Part shown: piece by piece, positions 10,301-22,473 of the stretch
Numbering within the stretch: position 1 is the first letter of the stretch
Layout: every line of letters begins with the position of its first letter
NCBI GenBank assembly: GCA_037043235.1
Contig: JAWRVZ010000028.1
Location: 2,165,001-2,229,000 of the forward strand
Direction of reading: 5' to 3'
DNA from: Rhodeus uyekii
Taxonomy: Eukaryota; Chordata; Actinopteri; Cypriniformes; Acheilognathidae
Length of the DNA: 64,000 bases
Notes under the pieces: generated by a model
Told to the model about the DNA's origin: nothing
Seen by the model: only the letters and a program-made list of their open reading frames with translations
Database searches by the model: none
Position numbers and translations under genes: made by a program

Positions 10301-11110
10301 TCCCACTTCCTCACCTTTAGGATGACGATACTGACACTTCAGACAGACTTTCTTTAGAGTTTTCAATTATCTTATCAGATAATTGGGGGCGGCTGTGTCA
10401 GAAAGCCTGTCCTAGGAACGAATATTTTGTTGTTGTTGTTGGTGTCCTGGTATTAGTGCCGCACACCGGTAGTCGATGACTGTTCATCTTTATGTTGCTG
10501 ACTGTGTTCGTGTCATGCGTGCGTTCATGCACTACCTGTAAGTACATATGGACATTATATATTCGCGAGTAGGTGCCGTGAAGATCATTAGTAATCTCCG
10601 ATATCTCCGGTTTATATCGTTCGTGTTTCGGCCGTAATTTGCTGAACTAATCTGCTGAGTCATCACTAGACGCGTTGGTGTTGCTCCGATACAGCGCGAG
10701 TGTTTGTTTATATTATTATGGCAGTGTATTATTTAGTGTGATACTGTATCTCTGTCGACTTTATTATGATTATTATAACTGACATTTGTACAGTGTATTC
10801 GTTTATTACTCATTTGTGTATTCAGTTCAATGAGACTAATGTTGTAAATCATTTCTTTTTATTTCCTATGTAGACCACGCACACGCACACCCATATAATC
10901 TTACAGCTACATACCTTCACCTGGATTACAAATAAATGCTTCATAACAAAGGACCACTTCTCCATTCCTGATTCTCTGACCGGAATCTGATCCATATTTG
11001 GCCGCCTCAACCAGTTAACATCTTTATCATAGTGGGACTTCACTACACTTACCTTCGAGACAGACGATACAGTAGCGGCTAATGGCAGCATGTGCAGAGG
11101 TGGAGCCCAT
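10301..11110 (+). repeat. Probable 3' LTR or leader remnant of the BEL/Pao element
   Basis: This is non-coding sequence with more CG than its surroundings and a possible LTR start TGTCAGAAAG near 10396. A stretch near 11070-11100 (acagtagcggctaatgg) recurs reversed at about 31515-31535 and 50155-50175. Without the paired 5' LTR the borders are uncertain. Confidence 0.35.
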
Positions 11111-12235
11111 ATGCAATTACCCAATTAATGAGGCACTTGAGCTGCTCCGAGTGCTCGACTACTGAGCGTCGGCGTGTGTAAGCGTGCTCATATCTTAAAG
11201 ATTTACTCTTATGTCAAAGCAAAAATTAGCTGGAAGGTTTTAATTATGCGTTTTAATTAATAGTACTAGTATTGTAACAGAGTGGAGACCAAGGTAGATC
11301 CAAATGCGTGTCTTTATTAAGAGTGGCCGTACAGGCAGATGGTCAGGACAGACAGAGAGCATACATAAACGATAATCCAGACGGGGCAGTTAAACATTCA
11401 CGAGCGATAATCCAGGCACAGGTCGGGGCAGGCAGAACAGAATTAATGATGGGTAAACAGGCAGAAACAGTAACAGGCAATCAGGACAGGATAATTGGCT
11501 GTTGGTTATCTCGGTCATCAGTTATCTTGATGCTTTTTTTGCAACACCCGAGGCCGTCGACATAACCGGATTCCACTGTGTATATATATACAGTAATACC
11601 TCGGTTTACGAGTTTAATTCGTTCCAAGAGAGAGCTCGTAAACCAAAATGCTCGGAGGAAAGAGAGGAGGGAGGAGGGAGGAGGGAGGAGGGGGGAGCGG
11701 GGAAAGCAAGGATGAAAGCAAATGAGTGAATTTATTATAATAGTGCAGAAAACAAATGAAGTGATAATCCAGAGTTAAAGTCGTGGAACATGGGAGCCGC
11801 GAAAGAACGAATTCACGGGAGCCGCAAACAAAAGACTTTGCGGGAGCCGCGAGAGAACTAGGGGAGCGCGGGGCACAAAGTAACGCAGGGTAATTCACGA
11901 GTTCACACTTACAAATGATTCAGGAGCAATAAATGGTAAGCATATTTGGCGTGCTGTCCGAGGAGAGGGCTCCGAGCTCGGTATTTAGCCCGAACCTGGA
12001 GCACTACCCCCGTATCCTGACTTTGATAGGAACAATTAAGTGTGAGGAGTTGGGGTGGTGGAGGGATGCCGAAAAATGTCAAAGAGCTGTAGGTGAGTCA
12101 AACATGTCTATATATACATGCTTCCTCTCCTGCTGATAGGATGAGGTGTAATTGCTGATGACGTGTTGGTTGTGTTAATCATTTGAACGTGCTCCTCCCG
12201 AACTTTGTTAATAAAACATCATATAGTAACAGCCA
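11111..12235. repeat. Repeat-derived intergenic region
   Basis: Several pieces are visible. At 11275-11520 there is non-coding DNA resembling LTR or untranslated retroelement sequence. At 11591 there is a mariner-like end (cagtaatacctcggtttacg) with an inverted repeat, 11603-11612 against 11635-11644. At 11655-11700 there is a purine-only GGGAGGA-type tract. Three spaced gggagccgc motifs lie at 11791-11850. Open frames here look like chance. Confidence 0.4.
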
Positions 12236-13195
12236 TTTTTTAGATAGTTGCACGGGCATAAATGTGACGTGCTAAAGGACTTTTCATCATGTTTGCACAA
12301 GTCTACTGGCCATTTTTCGAGAAATTTAATCGAAGTTTGGATGAGAACCACAGGAAAAACTCTTTTGGCAGCATGTAAATATTTTGTTGTTATAGTAGTT
12401 GGTTTTCGATTTTCAAAGAATGTGTGAAAGATTGTTAGTCTAATCTTATATTGTTATGATTACCATCTTCTTGGCTAAAAGATGGTACCATTTTGAAATA
12501 TGTGAAAAACACATAGTGACTGCTATCCGGTCCTGAAGTAAACAAGACACCGCGGGGTTAGTTGTAACACTGTGTTACAACTAAGCCGCATTGAATATGC
12601 TGCATCAATAATCATATATTTTGCATTGTATTAACCTATTAAAACGTTTTTCATGTCATTACATTGTTCAAAACACAACAAATATATTTAAAAAATGAAA
12701 AATATATATTTAATTCATAAGTTATGCTTATGATCATCAAGTCGCAACTTTTTTAAACAAATAAAAATACGTGAATGAACTTGCATTGGATAACATGGTG
12801 TTACAACTAACCCGCTGTCTGTTAAAAAGAAGAAGTCACATTTTACTCCTTGCGCTTTTGCCGATACTGCACACAAATGGCAGGTCCGACGAACATGAAG
12901 ACAGTGCTCATTTGTAGGAGAGGCTTATATGTTGTTTGTATAAAAATATGGTTTGTTTAACCCTATTACTTTGTTTATTATTTGGCTAAAACAGTGTATA
13001 TTTCACTACGTGAACAATAGCGATCACAATTAATTAATGTTTAGAATATGAAGTAAAAACTTCTGTAAATCACTTATAAAAGTATCACTGTGGCGAATGA
13101 TGCAGCCAATGAATGAGTTAAGGGGTTATAACATCACAGTGTGAGCACACAACCACCCTATAGTGGTAAAAATCCACCCACTCCTCTTTTTTTAA
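12236..13195. other. No gene seen
   Basis: AT-rich sequence without a supported open frame, RNA gene or recognised repeat. Confidence 0.5.
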
Positions 13196-13575
13196 TCGCC
13201 ATAAATCAAGCAGTGTCTCAGAACAAGCTGTTTGCAGATTCTACCTTTTGTGATGCCATGAATGCTGATAGACTCTGCCCAATTAGCACAGACCCTGCCC
13301 TCAGTGAGCTGTAAACAGTCTGCCATTTTCTACGTGCTGTATCAGCTGTAGTGAAGAAAAACTTCTCAGTGAAGACATGGTGGATTTTGTTTATGATGGG
13401 AATGTGCCCCTCAACTCACCTAAATTAGTTAATGTCTGGGCTAATCATTTTACACCAGACTTCTTTATGAACGAGGGTAATACAAAGCAGGTTTAGCTAT
13501 AAAGTTGTTACTCAAGGATGGAGCCGTTACAATTGTTTGTGATCCAGCTTCACACCCTGAAGACGTATCACAATT
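13196..13575 (+). pseudogene. THAP-like exon, decayed copy 1
   Basis: Matches the better preserved copies at 29621-30020 and 48246-48639. Recognisable pieces are VNVWANHFTPDFF near 13430 and KLLLKDGAVTIVCDP near 13500. An internal stretch holding the first two cysteines is deleted, frames are broken, and the splice donor after CCTGAAGAC is mutated. Non-functional. Confidence 0.6.
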
Positions 13576-14640
13576 TATATTTTGTAAATGAATGAAAATC
13601 ACTTTTTCATGTTTTAGATGTCTTTGGAGGGAGAAATATCAGATCAACAACAGGTGATGTTGAATTTATGAATGTGTGTGATGTTTGTGTTTGTGGCACT
13701 GCAGCAGTGAGGTGATGGAGTCAAACCTTTCCACTGGCTCGGATGGACAGTGCAGCATTTAAGCCAGACAGGCAGCAGAAGGAGGGTTTATACACCTTGA
13801 ATAATGAATTTCCTGACCAGGAAAAAAAGAACACTCTGAGCTCTGTCTCCAGGGACAGGTCCGAAATATCCATGAGGTAGAAAGTAAACTGGCTGTTGTT
13901 TTGTAAATGCTCAACTCTGACAGCCTGGCGTCCTCCTTGAAAACGCCCCTTTATTATTAAGCAGAAACCTATACTTGTCTACAGCAGGGAGAAAACAAAA
14001 GCGTCACGAGAGATGCCGCTAAACAACCTCACGTCTCAAAGCACATAACATTACAATAATCACCTGACTGCTGCAGATTAATTTTGATGTTGATAGTGTT
14101 GCTATTGAAATGCATACATTTGTAAATTAAAAAACTGCTACAACTATAATGTCACATGTATCTCTTCCAAATGACAGTAATTATAGTGTGAATACAGCAT
14201 AAGCTTGTTTTAGTTCAGGAGGAACTGTAGAAGGTAACTGCTGTTTCAGTTGTGGTGCTCTGTGACTGACGTCTGTCTAACTCTGCATTGCATGTAACGC
14301 ACTGATGACGTGTGATGTCTGCGCGAGTCATGTGCACGGAGGAAGTACGTATGTAGGACATCATATCATTGAAAGAACATATTATGGCCCTGTGTCTTAC
14401 ACAGACAATACACATTTAGTCCACTTACCTTAATGATTATAATCAGAATGTGAAGAGACGTTCAGACAGAACAACAAAATATTTTCTGGACCAAATCACC
14501 TAAATCCAAATATCCCTTCATTAGAAGGTTGCTATGCATGAATAATGAGATTTGTTAAGAGAAAACTTGTGGGTGTAAATTTTGACATTTCAATGCATCA
14601 TTCAATGTATCATTCTATGTATTTTGAGAATTAAATCTTC
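13576..14640. other. No gene seen
   Basis: Unassigned sequence. The 66-codon minus-strand frame at 14215-14415 has no recognisable motif and is not called. Confidence 0.45.
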
Positions 14641-16330
14641 TACGGAAAAGACTATTGCAACTGCTTTCTTTGGCCTAACTATACAAAAGCTACATTTATA
14701 GAATTCACCACATCGTGTTAATAAAATATTTACATTATGTTTTAATGATTATTGGCTTTACAGCTGTTGAAAAATACATCTCTTATATGGCCAATGTTGT
14801 GTAATGTCATAAAAGTCTTGAGACAGGACTACATAAATTCAGAGTTCTTGTTCTGTTTCTGAAAGCATATTTTTAGCTGCTGATCAAAGGAAGAAAGGCA
14901 ATGGAGAACAGCAGGATGCTCATAAGATGCCTAGATTTTTTGCTCTCTCGCTCTGTGAAAATACTCGTCTAGGACTATATTCTGTGTTCTCTGTCTCTCT
15001 CTATTGATATTACAATATAGTTCTGCATGTCAATTTCCTCAAAGCCCCCTACTGGAAATTCTTAATAAGACTACAAGCTACAAACATGTTCAAAAATTAG
15101 TATGTTCAAAAATGTAGCTAAAATTATATGGATTAAAGTTTATCTACAGTTTATCCATAAACTGTCAATTCAAATAGTTTATTGAAAGCACCACACACTC
15201 AATCACTTGGTTCATCAAGTGATCTCAACGCATTACACATTATAGTGAAACATAATAACACAGGTTTATAAGATCTAAATGAGTGTCATCTAGTGCACAT
15301 TAGTTCAAACAGGCAAGATCCTGGAGGTGAAGGTGGGATTCTAAACAAATTAAATTATTAAACTCGCCTGGACTGTCAGTCCACTATAAATTTATCCTGA
15401 GGTGACATTCATTGTAATTGACAATAATTGAAATTAATCATTTATTCCTAATTTTTATTTCACTAAATAAAAAAATGCTCTGGGAAAATGAGATTCACAC
15501 TTTTTTTCCAGAAAAGATTATTTTTAATATTTTACTGCTGTTTTGTGGGCATAGTCAAGTCAAGTCACCTTCATGTATATGGTGCTTTTTAGAATACAGA
15601 TTGTTTCAAAGCAGCTTTACAGTGATAATAGGAAATTAATACAACAAAGATTGTTTTTGGCTGTACAGCAGCTCTAGAAGAAAGTCATTGTCCTAAATAA
15701 GTCGATTGATTATTTTTGGTTGGAAAAATCATTAGTTGTTAACTTAGGGAAACAGGAAGTAGTCAGAGACATGACAGACATGTGACACCATCATGAGATA
15801 ATTTTATGGATTATTTATTATTTTTTTATATTGCAATAATGTGATATGAACTCGACAGCTCATAAACATCCTTTATTACTTGAAATAACCCTTTAAATAT
15901 GAAAATAAATATAAAAAATATATAAATAAAATATTAAATTACTTTTGTTAAATGGCATACTAAAAAATGTAATGGCTTGTGAGCATCCTCTATCCCTAGA
16001 AAAAATATATACAACCCTTTAAATATGAAAGTATTATGCAATCATTTAAGACATTTCTCCTTATATAGAATCTTTCTGGCATAAAGGGCCCTTTTGTGAG
16101 TCAAAAACACTAGGGTTCTTTAATACAGAACCCCAATGAACCTTTTGTTCTAAGTGCAAAACAAAATGTTTGTTCAGTCAAAAGTGACCAAAGAGAACTG
16201 GACAAAAATGACTGCCTTGCCGATCCTTTCTAACTGGAACGCTTTAAAAGTTACTTCTGATAAAATATTCCATTAAAAAAACATACAGTTATGCTCAAAA
16301 ACAACAATCAAATCCAGTAGTTGCTGATCA
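14641..16330. repeat. Duplicated block upstream of unit B
   Basis: Matches about 23010-24760 over most of its length, and 35300-35960 over its first part (landmarks ggcctaactatacaaaagct, ctgctgatcaaaggaagaaa and tgtcaatttcctcaaag). It includes a reversed L2-type tail at 15555-15690. No protein-coding content is supported. Confidence 0.7.
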
Positions 16331-16333
16331 AAA

Positions 16334-16339
16334 TTTATT
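16334..16339 (-). terminator. Poly(A) signal of chemokine copy B
   Basis: AATAAA on the minus strand, in the same context as in copies A and C. Confidence 0.5.
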
Positions 16340-16512
16340 TATAAATAGCGCACATCATCATAGTTACATTTCCATGTTTTTCTCTTTCATATTCTTGTGT
16401 CACTCTTCTGAACAGTGATTCTTTAGAGATTCAGTAGATAATGGATGACATTGATGACACGGCTGACATGGAAATCAGGAGCTGGATCACATGCACTGCT
16501 GGATCACATGTT

Positions 16513-16540
16513 TCAGCTATTCAGACTTCTTTGAGATCTG
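16513..16540 (-). CDS. Alternative terminal exon, chemokine copy B
   Basis: Acceptor TTTTTTGCAG, then the same LRSQRSLNS-stop reading as in copies A and C when joined to exon 3. It lies about 270 bases beyond the main exon 4 stop and before the poly(A) signal. The conservation suggests selection or recent duplication, and the sequence alone cannot decide which. Confidence 0.45.
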
Positions 16541-16813
16541 CTGCAAAAAAGAAAAGAAATTAAAACATATACATTACTGTACATTTTCTGAAGAAACTGT
16601 GAGTACCATGGCAACACTCAATATCATCACTCAATTTCTTCAGTATACTGGCCCAAGTCTCTATTGTGTTCTAGCTGGTTTATGTTACTATGTGGTTACT
16701 AGGGTAATCTGAAAAAATTGGTATGCTGTGAGTAGAAATTTGTGATTTTGCAAGGCTGCATCAAAAGAGCCACCCTGATCCAGCCCATGTTCTGATCCAG
16801 ATTTTAACCAGGG

Positions 16814-17538
16814 TTAAATGCCAAAGATCATACTTGTTGGTTTTAAATGGGTAGATTCTTCCACACGAGTGATCTCAGAAATAGATGATGTTGGTGGTGG
16901 CGTGGAAGTCAGGTGTTTGTTTCTCTGAGCTCTGCTGTAAAAAAAGAAGAATGTAAATACAAGATTACTATAAATATGTAACATTCTGAACACTTTATAA
17001 GCTTTCATGTTGTTACAAATGTTGTTTTACTTGTGTTTAACTTACAGAAACTCCATAACTTTCTTCTGCACCCATGTATTGCTAGGATCATAGCAGAATT
17101 CCCCTCGTTCAGTCTCAATGCTGTCAAAAAGAAATTTGAATATACAGATATAAACAATCATATGTTGTTGATCTGTAATTGTATGTATTTTCTCTAGAAA
17201 GAAACTGATTCTTACATGATGGCCCTCACACATGGAAGACTTTCCTTTTGTGTCCTGAGACCGATGATAGGATCAGTGAACTCTGCTGTGGAGACTTTTT
17301 GACAGCAGTCGATTAATCTATTCTTCCTCATCATCTGTCGCTCAGCATCTACTAAGACTATCTTATCTTTCTGGGCATCTGCTAAGAGAATAGAAGTATG
17401 TAAACCTCAATATTCTTCATCATTGCATCAGAAAGAATAACATACAAACAGTTAAAGCACGTTACCTGTTATAGTCCAGATCACAGACGCAATGAACACA
17501 ACAGCCAAACTCCTCATGAGAATCCTTTGTGTCTCCAT
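16814..17538 (-). CDS. CC chemokine, copy B (four exons, intact)
   Basis: Exons 17466-17538, 17216-17348 (or 17216-17378), 17046-17120 and 16814-16934. All introns are GT-AG in phases 1, 2 and 2. The short form is 133 residues: the common signal peptide, DAERQMMRKN, Cys39-Cys40 (DCCQKVS), Cys64 (LPCVRAI), Cys78 (EFCYDPSNTW), then the helix WVQKKVMEFL. The tail is Ser/Thr/Pro-rich (LTSTPPPTSSISEITRVEES) and ends FGI. Exon 2 has two in-frame acceptors 30 bases apart, so a longer mature N-terminus of ten extra residues is possible. Exon 4 has a CAGCAG acceptor that adds or drops one Arg. A DIRS element now sits about 380 bases upstream of the ATG. Confidence 0.87.
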
Positions 17539-17609
17539 GATCACAGTTGATCTTCAACTCTCACTTCTTGTATCTGAGAGAATATACTCAAGACTCTTAA
17601 TAGTTTGCC

Positions 17610-17616
17610 TTAAATA
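17610..17616 (-). promoter_or_regulatory. TATA-like box of chemokine copy B
   Basis: TATTTAA on the minus strand, 72-78 bases upstream of the ATG. Confidence 0.5.
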
Positions 17617-18222
17617 GTAAATAAAGCGGAACTTGGGCTTCATCCTGTCTTTTGCAAGCACACTTATTTTTGTGGATGGTTTCGTATTTGTTCCATTTCA
17701 TCACCATTGCGCCCCATTGTTCAGTGTTTAGTTTGGTAGTAAACTCAGTAGTTATGTTTAGTGATTAATCTGCAGAAAAATGATCTGATGTAATAATTGG
17801 GAGTATAGGTGTGATCTCTGTTTTAGGAATATTTGGTTGACATTTATCCACACAGCAGGATAAACTGGGCTATATTGTCACAATTGGGCTTGGTGTTGGG
17901 TTAGTGTTCACTCTGTTCCCTTTCAAGGGAACTCGCGCTGCATCTAACATTTTGGGGAATACTTGGACAAACTTGGACTTGGATATCTTGTGAAACACTA
18001 TGTAAACGATCGATCAACCGAGTGTGAGTGACGGTCGCAAGTCGGTGACGTCACGAACCAGGGTGATTAAATATGTGCCGGAAACCAGTGACGGCAGCTT
18101 TGAGTGTCTTCAGCAAGCATTGTGTGAGAGTGTGTGTTGTTGTCGCGCTGTTTGTTTGAGTTTCCTTCTACTGAACTGTACTCTAGACAAGTTTAAAAGA
18201 CAGGGCTCTCCAATTTTTTAAA

Positions 18223-18873
18223 TTGCGAATCAAACATTTGTGCCGCGTGCTTCTCCCTGCCCTCACTACATTTCGGGTGGGGATGCGCACTCACTGTGTA
18301 TGTTTGTTGGGAGCAGAGCATGCTCCACCGGTGCTGGCGGTCTTTGATACTGAGTCTGCCCAGGCTCGCGCTCCCCAGGGTTCGGATCCCGCTGTAGTCG
18401 AGGCTCTGCGGCGATCTAGGTCCTGGGGTTCGCAAATGGATCTGACGGAAGGGTGTGAGATGGGCGGTGCCTTATCTCAGCCCTTACCTGGCAGATCCAG
18501 TGCCAGTGCATGCCCGAGGGTGGTTTCATCTGATCTAGCAGAGGCACAGGCGCTGCAACGATCTATCTCTGAGCCAGCCACAGCCCCAGAGCTCCTCACT
18601 ATGGGTTGCTCTGAGGCAGAGTGTCGCAACCTGCTAACCTCTCCAGAAACTCGGGGGTCAGGCCGGCACTCCCAGCCTCAGCCCTCTGGCAGAAGGACGG
18701 ATCTGAGGACCGTCATCCTCGCCAAGAAGGCTACATCAAAGAGGCCCTGGTGCAAAGGTGCCAAGCCTAACACAGGCGTCCCTCCTCAGCTGCCGCCCAT
18801 GAGTCGGGTTGCTGTGAGGAGATCGCCCCCTCCGAGGAGGGCCCTAGAGCATTCACTCCAGGCAAACCCTTGA
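18223..18873 (+). CDS. DIRS Gag-like protein
   Basis: An open frame of 216 codons, rich in Ser, Pro, Arg and Gln, with a basic C-terminal half (RRSPPPRRALEHSLQ). It has no zinc knuckle. Its place between the left repeat and the reverse transcriptase matches the Gag-like ORF1 of fish DIRS elements. The true start is unsure: the frame opens near the end of the left repeat. Confidence 0.5.
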   Translation: MRIKHLCRVLLPALTTFRVGMRTHCVCLLGAEHAPPVLAVFDTESAQARAPQGSDPAVVEALRRSRSWGSQMDLTEGCEMGGALSQPLPGRSSASACPRVVSSDLAEAQALQRSISEPATAPELLTMGCSEAECRNLLTSPETRGSGRHSQPQPSGRRTDLRTVILAKKATSKRPWCKGAKPNTGVPPQLPPMSRVAVRRSPPPRRALEHSLQANP

Positions 18874-19059
18874 AAACCAGGCCCTGGAGTGTCTGTCACT
18901 CAAGCACCAGAAGCCAGCCTTGAGAGGCTGGTTCCCTCATTAGAATTTCTGGTTGCATCTCATGCCTACCAGAAGTTTCTCATTGGTTCCTGCAAAAAAA
19001 AAAAATAAATAAATATATATATATATATATTTGTACTATTTTTTTTTAGCAGGGTTCTA

Positions 19060-20224
19060 CCCACCGTGGTGAACCCTGAGCAGGCTCTGGTCACGGAACA
19101 GGAAGTAGACACTCGGTTGAGGCAGAGAATATGCACCCCCTCGGACAGAAAGTCAGGCTTACAGCCATTACTTCATCATTCCCAAGAGGGATGGAGGATT
19201 GCGGTCCATCCTAAATTTGTGCCTTCTAAATCACTCATCATCAATGTTGACTTTGAACCAGATCATGAAAGATCAGGTCCGAGGACTGGTCTGTCACATC
19301 GACCTGAAGGACACATATTTTCATTCCATCCGTCCACAACACAGGAAGTACATAAGGTTTGCCTTTGGGGGAAGGCTTAAAAATATCGAGTGCTTCCATT
19401 CGGCCTAGCTCTTTCACCTCGCACGTTCATCATATGCATGGTCGCAGCACTAACCCCGCTGCGCCTCCAATGCATCAGAGTTCTCAATTATATCAATGAC
19501 TTTTCTACCCAATTGCTACAGCTATCGGTTCAACATTGAGATGTTGTTCTCACGCAATTTAAAGTGTTGGGGTTGAAGCTAAACGCAAAGAAGAGTGTGC
19601 TCTCTCCTCTCCAGAGGACCACCTTCCTTGGCATTGTTCAGTTTCGGTTTTGACGTCTGCGCGGTTTTCCCCCGTGCGCATCGATTCCGTCCTGTTAGCC
19701 GTCAAAATAGTTTAACTAGGCCAGCCACTCACTGTAAAGCACTTCCAGCGAGTGCCAGGTCTCAGGCAGCAGCTTCCTGCGTTACCCCGCTCGGGTTGCT
19801 ACACGAGGTCACTACAGTGGTGGCTCAGAACCAGAGGGTTTTCCCCGAGGGGCAACCCTTTCCGCCCTATCAAGGTCACGCGGCGAGGCCTACGTGCCTT
19901 GGATATGTGGAAGAAAACCTGGTTTCTGTCTCATGGACCCATATTGGGAGTTCCTTGTTGATGCGTAATGCTATCGACGGATTACGTCCCTTGAGAGACC
20001 GCTCCGCCCAAGGTCATGAGCACCAGTTATTCTGGTACATAAACCTGCTAGAGATGATGGCTACTTGGAGGGCGCTTCAGGCGTTCCTCCCAGACCTCAG
20101 GGGCCACCATGTCGTTGTTCAGACTGACAGCACCACTGTGGTCTCCTATATAAATCATCAAGGGGGTTTCGCACCCAGCCCCGCTTGGGCTGGATGCCAT
20201 GGTTCAGACATGGCCGAGGCTTGA
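19060..20224 (+). pseudogene. DIRS reverse transcriptase and RNase H, frameshifted
   Basis: Segments are spread over several frames: SILNLCLLN and HIDLKDTYFHS (first catalytic Asp region) near 19200-19330, LPFGLALSPRTF near 19400, and YIND at 19490-19501 where YxDD is expected, so one catalytic Asp is replaced by Asn. RNase H is seen at 20020-20160 (LEMMATWRALQAFLPDL, then VQTDSTTVVSYINHQGG). It is inactive because of frameshifts and the altered active site. Confidence 0.75.
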
Positions 20225-20289
20225 TACGTCACCCCTGCCCAGAACTATGGGCTTGGCCTCTGAAGGGGCCCAGCTTACAGATTCTGGTC

Positions 20290-21240
20290 TCTCAACTGAG
20301 GTTGTTGAGACCATCCTCCTCTCCAGAGCTCCCTCCACGAGGAAGCTGTATGCCCTGAAGTGAAGACTCTTCTCTTCTTGGTGTAGCAAAAAGCAGGTGA
20401 ACTCAGCTACCTGTCACTTTGGCAAATTGCTGGAGTTCCGGCAGGATATAGATTAGTTGCAGGTCCCTGAAGGTCTACATGGCTGCCATAGCTGCTTATC
20501 ATGTACCTCTGGGTGGCATGTCCATTGGCAGAGACCCCCTCGTCACACGCTTCCTCTGTGGTCCCATTAGGCTGAGGCCTGCAGTGCAAACTAAGGTTCC
20601 TGCCTGGGCCTTAGCCCTGGTCCTCCAGGGGATGTCCCAGGCACCATTCAAACCTCTGGATGAGGTTCCCCTAAAGTTCCTCACTTTCAAGACTCTATTT
20701 TTTATTAGCCATTACATCGCTGAAAAGAGTTGAGGACCAAAAGGCGCTTTCTGTAGCTCCCTCCCTTATTGAGTTTGCCCCTGGGATGGTAAAATCCTTC
20801 CTACATCCCAGGCCAGGTTATGTACCTAAAGTGCCCACTCATGTGGCCAGGTCTGTAGTGCTGCAGGCCTTCTCCCCTCCCCCCTTCGGTGACCAGGACC
20901 AGGAGTTTGAAATCAAGGTCTGTCCAGTGTGAGCACTAGACACTTACGTTCACAGGTCTGCCCCTTGGCGTAAGTCGGACCAGTTATTTGTTCCCTAAGG
21001 GGGCCCCAGCATCCATACCCACTTTCAGCAGGTTGAGAGACGAGGCTATCGCCCTAGCTCATGAGTCGGCCGGATCCCCCTCACCTCTAAGGGTCCATGC
21101 CCACTCCACTGGAGCGTGGCTGCCTCGAAGGCCCTTATATCAGATGTGTCACTGTCTGATCTCTGTGATGCGGCAGGGTGGTCCTCCTCGCACACATTCT
21201 TGAGGTTTTACTAGGTTGACCTCAACTCCACTCTGGCAAC
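20290..21240 (+). pseudogene. DIRS tyrosine recombinase, broken
   Basis: Landmarks are SVAPSLIEFAPGMVKSFLHP and GYVPKVPTHVARSVVLQAF (20750-20875), WRKSDQLF near 20970, HAHSTGAW near 21105 and SSSHTFLRFY near 21190-21212. The last carries the presumed nucleophilic Tyr. The usual HSTR has Gly for the catalytic Arg, and the frame shifts just after it. Intact enzymes of this type integrate the circular DNA copy without target duplication. Confidence 0.7.
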
Positions 21241-21672
21241 ACGGGTCCTCTTGTAATGAGCTACGAGACACTTGTCAGCCTTTGTCACTGAGGTGGCGTT
21301 GGTATATCGTTCCCCAAAGCGTTCGACGCAGGGCGAGTTCCCTTGAAAGGGAACGTCTCAGGTTACATATGTAACCATAGTTCCCTGAAGAGGGAACGAG
21401 ACGCTACGTCTTTGGTCTCAGCTCCTTGCGCCTTCCGGGCTTGCTTCAGACACTCCTCAAAGCTGCTGTCACCAGTTTCCAGCGCATATTTATCACCCTG
21501 GTTCATGACGTCACCGACTTGCGACCGTCACTCACACTCGGTCGATCGTTCGTTCGATCGTTTACATAGTGCTTCACGAGATATCGTAAGTATTCCCCAA
21601 CGACGCAGCATTCGACGCAGCATCTTGTTACCTCTTCAGGGATCTATGGTTACATACCTGAGCTGAGACGTT

Positions 21673-22470
21673 TTGTTATATCTAAAAAGTTTTTTGCTCA
21701 TTAGAAAGTTATTGAATTCACACTGAATATTAAAACAAATTATTTCGTTGTGATTACTTGGCATCATAAATCACCTCTTTCAGACTAACCTTTTAACATT
21801 GGCTTGATGGATGCATTTATTATCATTGTGTGTTCCCATGATTTTTTATGAGATTTACTAACAGTTAACAAAGCAAGAAGAAACACTTCCTTAACACTTT
21901 TGTAAAGTGCATACAAACAAAACTGAAATGAAGAAGTGAACTCTTTCGCCTGGTGTCTCCCAAGGTTTTTTCTCCATTTCGTCATCTTCTGGAGTTTTGG
22001 TTCCTTGCCACTGTCACCTCTGGCTTTCTTAGTTGAGGACACTTAATATCCAACAATATTATCATTGGCCTGCTCCTCTAGAGCTGCTGTTCAGCCAAAC
22101 AATCTTTGTTGCATCATTTTCTTGCTATCTCTGTAAAGCTGCTTTGAAACAATCAATATTGTAATAAGCGCAATATAAATAAAGGTGACTTGACTTTTGA
22201 ATGCAATTTCTTGTGGTGATGTCTAGGCAATAACTTTTAAATGTCCTAAATGTTTTTCATTCCAAACATATGGTTGTCAGTCACAAAGGGCACTTATAAT
22301 CACACATAGTGCTTTAGCACAACTAACCTCTAATGGCAGAAATGTGCTGTTGTATCTGTGCTACAGAAAGCGTGAGATCATTTCAGAAACCAACAGATGG
22401 AAATTATCACCACAAATGGGTTTATATCTAATTTGAATGCATTGCATGATGTTTTCAAAAAGCCATGAGA
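21673..22470. repeat. Right part of the flank split by the DIRS element
   Basis: Matches about 34500-35050 and 27650-28200 (landmark agaaagttattgaattca), including an L2-type tail at 21950-22195. The minus-strand 85-codon frame here lies in repeat DNA and is not called. Confidence 0.6.
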
Positions 22471-22473
22471 GTA

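Larger units (their letters stand above)
17917..21672 (+). mobile_element. DIRS-type tyrosine-recombinase retrotransposon
   Basis: It carries a Gag-like frame, reverse transcriptase, RNase H and tyrosine recombinase in DIRS order. The ends are inverted repeats: 17950-18118 matches the reverse complement of about 21455-21605 (shared: gagtgtgagtgacggtcgca). The left tip (ttccctttcaagggaact) pairs with the internal copy near 21338-21356, as expected for circular-junction sequences. It interrupts the chemokine-unit flank: the left side matches 4500-4553 (ttcactctg) and the right side resumes near 21672. The genes are disabled. Confidence 0.85.

Noticed and set aside
14215..14415. 66-codon minus-strand frame
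   Set aside because: No motif, no splice context and no paralogue.
17042..17233. 63-codon minus-strand frame as a separate gene
   Set aside because: It is exon 3 of chemokine B plus intron sequence read through.
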